64,000 bases of DNA from Oscillibacter valericigenes Sjm18-20. Lineage in GTDB: Bacteria; Bacillota; Clostridia; Oscillospirales; Oscillospiraceae. Position 1 is the first letter of the stretch. Every line of letters begins with the position of its first letter. The translations under genes were made by a program, and so were the position numbers. The stretch is taken from the NCBI GenBank assembly GCA_000283575.1, contig AP012044.1, forward strand, positions 868,001-932,000. Direction: 5' to 3'. Below the pieces are notes generated by a model, which worked only from the letters and a program-made list of their open reading frames with translations, searched no databases and was not told the origin of the DNA. Shown here piece after piece: positions 1 through 6,543 of the stretch.

Positions 1-121
1 TGCAGTCGGATAAGACCATACTCAGGAACGGTTTCCCGCTCATTGTTGTTTTTGCAAACGCATCCTGCAGCAGAAAAAATCCTTCGATCTGCTCGCCGAT
101 GCTCATATCTTTGATGTACAT
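1..121 (-). CDS. YhaM-like 3'-5' exoribonuclease, N-terminal part
   Basis: The frame starts at 121 behind an AGAGGT ribosome site on the minus strand and runs off the left edge after 40 codons. The visible start (MYIKDMSIGEQIEGFFLL, then a TTMSGKPFL stretch) resembles the OB-fold beginning of the YhaM/CBF1 family, where an OB nucleic-acid-binding domain precedes an HD phosphohydrolase domain. That family degrades RNA from the 3' end in Firmicutes. The HD part lies outside the window, so the assignment rests on the N-terminal pattern only. It is the likely conserved chromosomal gene at the left border of the accessory region. Confidence 0.6.
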   Translation of the reverse strand, partial: MYIKDMSIGEQIEGFFLLQDAFAKTTMSGKPFLSMVLSDC

Positions 122-187
122 GACTTTACCTCTATTTCTTTTTAATACACAGATAATCATACCACACATCGGAAACTTCGGACTATC

Positions 188-580
188 TTAGAATCCGATT
201 TTGGCCTTTGGTGTGCTGATATTCCTTGGCTCGGCTTGCATTGTGTTCGGGGCCATATCTGGTGCATCATTTTTCTCGACTTCCTCTTTCGGTACTACAA
301 TTGCGATAACGCTGGAATGCGTGATGAACATCACCTGTGCATATGCGTAGTCTTCAAACTTGTCATAGAGCCTGCCGGCGCTGCAGGTACCGGCGAAAAC
401 GGTTCCCACGCTGTTGGCCACATAGCCAATCGTGTCGATGAACGGAAGCTCGACACGAATCGCTTCCGCATCGTGCGGATTGTCAGGCTCTTTGACCAAT
501 TTAACAAGGCGATTGATCTTATACGGGTTCATGCCGAGATAGTGGTTCATGCCGGTGATCGTGACAAAGTAGTTTTCCAT
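188..580 (-). CDS. HIRAN-domain protein
   Basis: A 130-residue protein. The ATG at 580 is preferred over the one at 598 because AAAGGAGT sits about 8 nt upstream of it. Residues from about 5 to 75 (FVTITGMNHY, then KEPDNPHDAEAIRVE, then IGYVANS and a GRLYDKF end) match the HIRAN fold pattern, a small domain that binds DNA or 3' ends and is often linked to helicases or nucleases. The remaining tail is polar and low in complexity. It is transcribed away from the island, and a 16-nt motif shared with the CFI/WYL operon lies in its upstream region (637-652). Role unknown; nucleic-acid binding is an inference from the domain. Confidence 0.65.
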   Translation of the reverse strand: MENYFVTITGMNHYLGMNPYKINRLVKLVKEPDNPHDAEAIRVELPFIDTIGYVANSVGTVFAGTCSAGRLYDKFEDYAYAQVMFITHSSVIAIVVPKEEVEKNDAPDMAPNTMQAEPRNISTPKAKIGF

Positions 581-636
581 GACGCGGACTCCTTTCATAG
601 ATGCTTTTTATTACACCTACATCATGCGGCAGAGGC

Positions 637-652
637 TGTCCAATAATAAGGA
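637..652 (-). promoter_or_regulatory. Operator-like motif, copy 1
   Basis: On the minus strand this reads TCCTTATTATTGGACA. It lies upstream of the HIRAN gene, facing it, and is an inverted copy of the motif at 694-709. A third copy is at 9527-9542. In the two plus-strand copies the TTGGAC end forms a -35 element, so a repressor or activator site is likely. Here no good -10 is seen at the right spacing. Confidence 0.5.
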
Positions 653-693
653 TTACATCTTGACACATAGAAATTTGTCAAAAAACTTAGTAG

Positions 694-731
694 TCCTGAT
701 TATTGGACAAGTTATGTGTAAAAATTACAAT
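694..731 (+). promoter_or_regulatory. Promoter with operator-like motif, copy 2
   Basis: TCCTGATTATTGGACA at 694-709 contains TTGGAC (703-708), which is followed after exactly 17 nt by TACAAT (726-731). This is a good sigma-A type promoter whose -35 overlaps the shared 16-nt motif. It points right, into the IS30 element, and may once have served a gene displaced by the insertion. Confidence 0.55.
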
Positions 732-743
732 AAACGGTCAAAT
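722..743 (+). repeat. 22-nt direct repeat, left copy
   Basis: AAATTACAATAAAC followed by GGTCAAAT. A copy matching at 20 of 22 positions occurs at 2446-2467 in the same orientation. The pair brackets the IS30-family transposase gene. It is too long and too diverged for a fresh IS30 target duplication. Confidence 0.6.
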
Positions 744-849
744 GAAATTCTAAATACCAGTTTTACATGAAAAACTGAATTAAGCGTTGCACGACAGTTC
801 GGAGTACAATACAGGAAGTGGTTGCCTGCCTGCACGGAGAGGAGCTGTT

Positions 850-2166
850 ATGGATACCAAGAAGGGCAACCAAAAACATCTCACCTATATGGATAGGGCG
901 TTCATAGAACAGTCCTTGGAAGCCGACATGAACTTCCGTCAGATTGCAGAGGAACTCGAAAAAGATCCATCGACGATTTCAAAAGAAATCAGAAAACACC
1001 GGATTATTTCCAGCAGCAAAGGCGGGCGGGGCTTCACTGATTGCCGTTTGTCACCGACGTGTCAGAAGCAGAATATATGCTTAAAGTCAGGCTGTCACTA
1101 CTATTGTGCAACCTGTAGCCGATATCGCTGTGACAAGCGATGCGGAGATTACATTCCAACTGCCTGCGACAAACTGAGCAAACCGCCGTATGTTTGTAAC
1201 GGATGTGAGCGACGCCAATACTGCCGTTTGGGAAAGTATTATTACCGCGCAAAATTTGCTGATGACAGCTATATCGCCATTCTCTGCGAAAGCCGCAAGG
1301 GTATCGATATGACCCCAGAGGAGTTTGACCATCTGGATAAGCTTGTATCACCGCTCATTAAGAAGGGGCAATCGGTAAGCCATATTTTTACGAAGCACAA
1401 AGATGAGATAACCTGTTCGAAGCGAACGCTGTACAACTATCTCGGCGATGGAAAGCTCACCGCCAAAAGCATAGATCTTCCTAGGAAGATGCGCTACAAG
1501 CCGAAGAGGAAGAATGCAAAGATCACTAGGGCCGTCCCGAACGACCGGCTTGGGCGTACGTATATAGACTTCCAGAAGTACCTAAAGGAAAATCCGGACG
1601 TGAGCGTCGTCGAGATGGATACTGTTCACGGTAAGATGGGCGGCAAGGTTATGCTGACTATGTTCTTCCGAAACAGCAGTCTAATGCTGGCTTTTCTTAT
1701 GAACGGCGCGACGCGGGAGAATGTGCTGGTAGTGTTTGAATGGCTTGAAACCGCTCTTGGGACCGAGATTTTTCAAAAGACGTTTCCTGTCATACTGACA
1801 GACAACGGCGCCGAATTCCATTCTCCGGAATTCATGGAATGTACCCGACGGGGAGAGCTTCGAACGAAGATCTATTTTTGTGATCCCAACGCATCCTGGC
1901 AAAAAGGTCAGCTTGAGCGAAATCATGAATTCATCCGCTATGTCATCCCGAAAGGGCGGAGCTTCGATCATCTGAGCCAATCTGACGTGACGCTGATGAT
2001 TAACCACATAAACAGTCTGGCCAGAGACAGCCTACGCGGCATGACGCCCTATGAGGCTTCCATCTTTACGCTTGATCCAAAGGCACATCGGAAGCTACAT
2101 CTCAAGCCAGTCCCGCGAGATGATGTCATACTCAAGCCGAGCTTGTTTAAGCTAGCTAATACCTAA
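850..2166 (+). CDS. IS30-family transposase
   Basis: 438 residues from the ATG at 850, chosen for the GGAGAGGAG site just upstream. The N-terminus (LTYMDRAFIEQSLEADM, then FRQIAEELEKDPSTISKEIRKHR) is the helix-turn-helix of IS30 transposases. A Cys-rich, probably zinc-binding insert follows at about residues 60-125. The DDE catalytic core is visible as VVEMDTVHG, ILTDNGAEF and a QLERNHEF glutamate. The gene is full length. Exact inverted repeats at the IS ends could not be identified. It separates the HIRAN locus from the helicase cassette and may have moved one of them. Confidence 0.9.
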   Translation: MDTKKGNQKHLTYMDRAFIEQSLEADMNFRQIAEELEKDPSTISKEIRKHRIISSSKGGRGFTDCRLSPTCQKQNICLKSGCHYYCATCSRYRCDKRCGDYIPTACDKLSKPPYVCNGCERRQYCRLGKYYYRAKFADDSYIAILCESRKGIDMTPEEFDHLDKLVSPLIKKGQSVSHIFTKHKDEITCSKRTLYNYLGDGKLTAKSIDLPRKMRYKPKRKNAKITRAVPNDRLGRTYIDFQKYLKENPDVSVVEMDTVHGKMGGKVMLTMFFRNSSLMLAFLMNGATRENVLVVFEWLETALGTEIFQKTFPVILTDNGAEFHSPEFMECTRRGELRTKIYFCDPNASWQKGQLERNHEFIRYVIPKGRSFDHLSQSDVTLMINHINSLARDSLRGMTPYEASIFTLDPKAHRKLHLKPVPRDDVILKPSLFKLANT

Positions 2167-2173
2167 AAATCGA

Positions 2174-2206
2174 CAAGGGACAGCGCCTTAATCGCTGCCC
2201 CTTGTA
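2174..2206 (+). terminator. Hairpin after the IS30 transposase
   Basis: ACAAGGGACAGCG, a short loop, then CGCTGCCCCTTGT forms a strong stem immediately after the stop codon. There is no clear T-tract, so it may be a terminator or an element-end hairpin. Confidence 0.5.
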
Positions 2207-2445
2207 TCACACCTTGTGCAGGCTGACACCTCCATACCGCTTTTCAGGGCGACTGGAATTTAGCCTTGCACACAAAATCCCAATCGTCGGCTTTGCTGTG
2301 CTGTTTTTCACGCTCTTGCGTGAAAAATTAACTACAAAACACCTATTCAGGTTGCCCGTCGCACATTGGCAATGCTTATTATACGAGTTTTTCTTTTGCA
2401 TATCAATTTTTGGCTCAAGGGTAGAAGTTGCTTCTGCACTTAACC

Positions 2446-2467
2446 AAATTACAATAAACTGTTAAAT
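2446..2467 (+). repeat. 22-nt direct repeat, right copy
   Basis: AAATTACAATAAAC followed by TGTTAAAT. It matches 722-743 at 20 of 22 positions in the same orientation, on the other side of the IS30 gene. Confidence 0.6.
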
Positions 2468-2516
2468 CAACAGCCCTCCCAAAAACCTGCATGAGTTGAT
2501 TATCAAGTATGGCAAA

Positions 2517-2545
2517 TTGACTTCTTTCCCGGTTTCGCCTATATT
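2517..2545 (+). promoter_or_regulatory. Promoter of the helicase/PLD cassette
   Basis: TTGACT (2517-2522), a 17-nt spacer and TATATT (2540-2545), about 48 nt before the first start codon. Five of six consensus bases are present in each box, so the four genes can be transcribed as one unit from here. Confidence 0.65.
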
Positions 2546-2592
2546 TTAGATATATTTACAGTTTGAGACTTCTATCTGAGGAGTTCGATATT

Positions 2593-3606
2593 ATGAAAAT
2601 CGTTAATCATGAAGTTATACATAAAGCCTTTGGCAAGGGAACGGTGATTGGACAGGACAATGCAATTCTGACCGTGCGCTTTTCCTGTGGTGAGAAGCGA
2701 TTTCAATATCCGGAAGCTTTTCGGGCTTTTTTGCGGTTATCCGAAAATTCTCTCAATATGGCTGTTCAGGAAGAGATTAGCCAGCTTGATTGGGCAAAAC
2801 GTGATGCTATAACTGCTCAACCCTCTACACCCCAGGCAAACACAAAACAACAGCCTTCGAAAAAATCTTGCGATGAACGCCCTAATATCGCATTTAAATG
2901 TAATTACTGCGACGGCGGTTCCTCGGATAAGTCTGTAGGATTTAACGGCGTCTGCAGTGACGCGGTTATCTATAACAACATTGAAGTGGAGCATCGGACA
3001 TGGTGTTGCTCTGAGGACTGCAGCTGCCCGCGCTATCTGAATGGCGAGATCACACGGAAAGAGCTTGATAAAATGTGCGAAGACGGCGGACTCGTCTGCT
3101 ATGAAAGCCAAATGCTGCTCGACTGGAAAGCAATGGCCGGTTTCGTGCAGAACGGTGACCGCAAGGGACAACCCATGCACTTGAATCAGGTCCAGCCGAA
3201 CAGCCTTTGCATTCTAACGACACGTGACCCATATTCCACAGAGGACCAGCGTTATATTTTTGCGGCGTTTCTGGTGGATGATACATATGGCGGCGATGAC
3301 TTTACTGAAGGGTTTGTTACGACGCGTTCTGAATTTCGCTTACAGCTATCTCCTGAGGAAGCGCATAAGATGCTGTTCTGGAATTACCACGCGAACGGGA
3401 AGCAGCCGAAAACGGCTGCTTGGAATTCGGGCCTTCATCGTTATATGACGGATGAACAGGCTGCCCAAATTCTCCGCGATATTGCGTCGCTTAAGCAGAA
3501 CACTCAGGATGCGGAGCTTGCTCGGCGATTTTTTGATAAATTCTGCATGTTGACTAAAATTGATACAAATAAGTTAAAAACGCCACAAGGGGCGCTGACA
3601 CTATAA
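2593..3606 (+). CDS. Zinc-finger-like protein of unknown function
   Basis: 337 residues from the ATG at 2593, preceded by GAGGAG. An N-terminal domain of about 55 residues (FGKGTVIGQD, then GEKRFQYPEAF) resembles a small beta-barrel type module. A polar linker follows, then a cysteine cluster (CNYCDGG, later WCCSEDCSCPRYLNG) that could bind zinc. The C-terminal half contains LCILTTRDPYSTEDQRYIFAAF and looks like a separate globular domain. I do not recognise a named family. It opens the operon with the DUF6361-like, PLD and helicase genes, which suggests an accessory or sensing subunit of that system. Confidence 0.6.
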   Translation: MKIVNHEVIHKAFGKGTVIGQDNAILTVRFSCGEKRFQYPEAFRAFLRLSENSLNMAVQEEISQLDWAKRDAITAQPSTPQANTKQQPSKKSCDERPNIAFKCNYCDGGSSDKSVGFNGVCSDAVIYNNIEVEHRTWCCSEDCSCPRYLNGEITRKELDKMCEDGGLVCYESQMLLDWKAMAGFVQNGDRKGQPMHLNQVQPNSLCILTTRDPYSTEDQRYIFAAFLVDDTYGGDDFTEGFVTTRSEFRLQLSPEEAHKMLFWNYHANGKQPKTAAWNSGLHRYMTDEQAAQILRDIASLKQNTQDAELARRFFDKFCMLTKIDTNKLKTPQGALTL

Positions 3607-3638
3607 AATTTTTATAATCCCAAGGTGGTGTTATCAAG

Positions 3639-4829
3639 ATGATCTCTTCAAATATGCAGATGGGCTGGATTGACTTTTCCAAAAAAGAGCGTGGAGACGT
3701 TACTACGATATTGCGGCTGCTGGGTACTCCGTCAGCCCTCGACGAGATTGGTATCGGAACAATTCGCGATGGTTTTTCTGATCGACTGTTTCCAGGGCTT
3801 TCCACACAGCAGACGAGGGCAAAGTACTTTGTTCTGATTCCATACCTGTTCTCTATGGTCGAAAAGCAGCACTTCATCAGGAGAGGCGATGTAGGTGCAT
3901 GGATTCATCACCAGGAAGACGCTCTCGTCAAAACGCTTGTCGAAAATTCAGGAAGCGGAGAGCTCGGAATCATCGGAACACGAAATCTGAAGCAAGGAAA
4001 ACCGCTTGTACGGAAGCCCAGCGACATCTACTGGACGGGCCTGCGCGCAGCTTCGATCCTACGCTGGCCGGCCCTGTCCTTTGAAGATGTGTGCTCAATC
4101 CTCTATGCGAGACAGCAGGACAAGAAAAGCATCCATCTGAAAGCGGAGAGCGACGAGGCCGGCAGCGATGATACGGATGCCGCAAACGGAGAACAGGTCC
4201 TTTTTACCCCAATCACAGCCGGGTACGATCTTTCTTCCGCAGCGTCAATCGATTTGACATATCCGGAAGCGACTTATCTAAGAGAACGCTTTCTGGACAG
4301 CGAGGGAACGAAAAACTCGCTGATGGTGTATCTCCTCAAGCACCCAGATGCGGTGTGCGATCAGTTTGAAGAGATTGACACGCGGCCCATGCCGCGTGAG
4401 CTTGCGGCGATCACCGATCTTGCAAAAGACTTTTCCGGTTTTATATATGGTGCTCATCTTCTGTACAATGTCATCTTTTCTGATGATCAGGATAAAGATA
4501 TGGCCCGCGATTTTGAAGCGTGGAAGGAAGAAGAGTATCACGCCATTGACCTGGACAGCGTGATCGGCGTAACCGGATGTTCGGCCTCCGCCGGAGCCTT
4601 CCTTCATCAGTTCGACTCCTGCTTGTCGAAGGGTGATATTTCATCCGCACGCGAATGCATCATCCTTCGGGAGAAGTTCATGAAACGCGACAGGGCGAAG
4701 CTCGGTCATCCGGATCAGTATCAGCGTATCCACGATCACCGGCTGAACTACCGTTATAACATTGGGAAACAAATAATTTCGGACATTTTCAGAGGATTGG
4801 AGGGATATCATGGCACGCAGACTATTTGA
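3639..4829 (+). CDS. DUF6361-like protein
   Basis: 396 residues, start at 3639 behind AAGGTGGTG. The N-terminus (MGWIDFSKKERGDVTTILRLL, preceding a RDGFSDRLFPGLSTQQTRAKY segment) is the pattern I associate with DUF6361 proteins, a family without established activity. The protein is soluble with no membrane segments, and I see no catalytic motif. It overlaps the next gene by 20 nt, so the two are probably translationally coupled. Its steady partner here is a PLD-like enzyme followed by a helicase, which points to a multi-subunit machine. The family name is from recognition, not a search. Confidence 0.6.
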   Translation: MISSNMQMGWIDFSKKERGDVTTILRLLGTPSALDEIGIGTIRDGFSDRLFPGLSTQQTRAKYFVLIPYLFSMVEKQHFIRRGDVGAWIHHQEDALVKTLVENSGSGELGIIGTRNLKQGKPLVRKPSDIYWTGLRAASILRWPALSFEDVCSILYARQQDKKSIHLKAESDEAGSDDTDAANGEQVLFTPITAGYDLSSAASIDLTYPEATYLRERFLDSEGTKNSLMVYLLKHPDAVCDQFEEIDTRPMPRELAAITDLAKDFSGFIYGAHLLYNVIFSDDQDKDMARDFEAWKEEEYHAIDLDSVIGVTGCSASAGAFLHQFDSCLSKGDISSARECIILREKFMKRDRAKLGHPDQYQRIHDHRLNYRYNIGKQIISDIFRGLEGYHGTQTI

Positions 4830-6543
4830 CCAGGAAAGCAATCGTCTGTTCTATGGTGAACAGCTCATGCCGGAGCCCGGATATTCTCTCGACTTTGCCG
4901 TCGGAATGACCTACTCGTTGGATTTAAACGCTTTTCTTGGTATTCCAATATCGCTCGGAATGCTTGACGACTTGGAGAGTGCCAGCGCAAAGAACCCGTT
5001 TTACCTTCTGGAAGCAATCCGTAAAAGCAGCGATCGTATCGCCGTTTTCTGTAACGCCGGCAGTATCCATACTCCTAAGAAATCGGAGCCTGTCCATATT
5101 TTGCTTGAGCAAAGCATATTCCAGGTTGCTTTGGGTCCGAAGACGAATTTCCACCCGAAGGTTTGGGTTATTCGGTATCGGAATTCCGACGGCGATACGT
5201 ATATTCGAGTTGTCGTCCTGAGCCGGAATATCACGTTCGACCGCTGTTTTGATATCGCTGCGTCCCTTACCGGCGAAGTCGGCGGCAGAGCACGCGAAGC
5301 GAATCGTCCGCTTTCCGACCTGCTAAGATTCGTTTCGGGGTTCGCGGACGGAGACCCGGTAAAGCGTAAGCTCATCCGGTCGGTAGCCGACGATGTGCTG
5401 AAAGTACGGGAGTTTGCACCGATGGAATGCTTTGATTCCGTGGAGTTTCTTCCGGTCGGGATTCCCGGATATAAGAAAATTGCCGAACCGGAGCTTTCCG
5501 GTGCGAGAAGTCTGGTTCTGGTTTCGCCGTTTCTGAGCGACGGAGTGGTAAAAGCACTGACCGTCTCGGCAAAGCAAACCGCACTCATCACTCGGAAGAG
5601 CTCTATAACTCCAACCGCGCTGAGCAGCTTTCAGGACGTGTTTGTTACGAAAGAGCTGGTGCTCGATAACGAGCTTTTGGAAGAGGGCGAGTCCGAGGAA
5701 ACACCACAGCGCGATATTCACGCAAAGGTATTCTTTGAGGAGCGCGACGACGGAAAGTACCTGTATTTAGGTTCCTTGAACGCCTCGGCCAACGCGTTTT
5801 ATCACAACGTGGAGTTTATGCTCAAGCTGCGATACCGGCCTTATTACGCCTCGTTTACGTCCATATTGGGCGACTTCGTTCCGGAAGAGCAAAGCTCGTT
5901 TGAGCGAATTGAAACAATGGACGATCTGCCGGAAACCGCAGAGCAGGAGGACCCGGCAGATCTGCAAGATGTTGTATATGCCGTTAAACAGGCCGAAGTA
6001 ACGGCAAATGGAGAATTATATACGGTACATATCAGCTGCGGGGCGCTTGAAAGTCCTTGTGAGATCGCACTGTTCGGAGCGTCTTCTGTTTATCGGAACC
6101 TGACGGAAGAAGTCGTTTTTGAGAAGGTCTCACTGACCGCCCTGTCGGAATTCTATATCGTCCGCAGAGGTAATGTGAATACCATTATTAAAATTCCAAC
6201 GGTCGGAATACCGGCCGAAGAACGCAATGACGCAATTTATAGCGCTATCATCGGAGACCGGCGCGGCTTTTTCAGATACGTGTCCTTTCTTCTGTCCGAT
6301 AATTATGCGGAAACGAGTCTCGAAGAGCAGATGCTTGGTATGGCGAGCGCAAATGAAGCGTCCGCATCCTCTGCTGTTGCCGGAGTATATGAGAAGCTGC
6401 TCCGGACCGCCGCAGAGAACCCGGAAAGACTTACCGCGGTGGAAAATATGATGAGCCGGCTAAATCCAGAAATTGTCGACGAGCGTTTTCGTGTGCTGAT
6501 AAGCACGTGCCGGTCGGCTGCAAAGCAGGTGAAACACAAATGA
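4810..6543 (+). CDS. Phospholipase-D-like (HKD) protein
   Basis: 577 residues, start at 4810 after GGAGGG. Two HKD-type half motifs are visible: HPKVWVIRY near residue 115 followed by SRNITFD, and HAKVFFEE near residue 303 followed by GSLNASANAF. Such paired motifs form one PLD active site, in this context probably a nuclease. The C-terminal 200 residues are unrelated to PLD and may contact partners. The gene overlaps its neighbours on both sides (20 nt upstream, 4 nt downstream as ATGA). PLD nuclease plus helicase is a recurring theme in phage-defence operons such as DISARM and Mokosh, but this set matches neither. Confidence 0.8.
   Translation: MARRLFDQESNRLFYGEQLMPEPGYSLDFAVGMTYSLDLNAFLGIPISLGMLDDLESASAKNPFYLLEAIRKSSDRIAVFCNAGSIHTPKKSEPVHILLEQSIFQVALGPKTNFHPKVWVIRYRNSDGDTYIRVVVLSRNITFDRCFDIAASLTGEVGGRAREANRPLSDLLRFVSGFADGDPVKRKLIRSVADDVLKVREFAPMECFDSVEFLPVGIPGYKKIAEPELSGARSLVLVSPFLSDGVVKALTVSAKQTALITRKSSITPTALSSFQDVFVTKELVLDNELLEEGESEETPQRDIHAKVFFEERDDGKYLYLGSLNASANAFYHNVEFMLKLRYRPYYASFTSILGDFVPEEQSSFERIETMDDLPETAEQEDPADLQDVVYAVKQAEVTANGELYTVHISCGALESPCEIALFGASSVYRNLTEEVVFEKVSLTALSEFYIVRRGNVNTIIKIPTVGIPAEERNDAIYSAIIGDRRGFFRYVSFLLSDNYAETSLEEQMLGMASANEASASSAVAGVYEKLLRTAAENPERLTAVENMMSRLNPEIVDERFRVLISTCRSAAKQVKHK

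Larger units (their letters stand above)
2207..2592 (+). other. Intergenic stretch before the helicase cassette
   Basis: No convincing gene is seen in this stretch. It contains a short inverted repeat around TTTTTCACG...CGTGAAAAA (about 2306-2328), the second copy of the 22-nt direct repeat (2446-2467) and the cassette promoter (2517-2545). Confidence 0.5.

Noticed and set aside
2202-2465. 87-codon ORF after the IS30 transposase
   Set aside because: It begins in the hairpin after the transposase stop, lacks a ribosome site and crosses the direct repeat.
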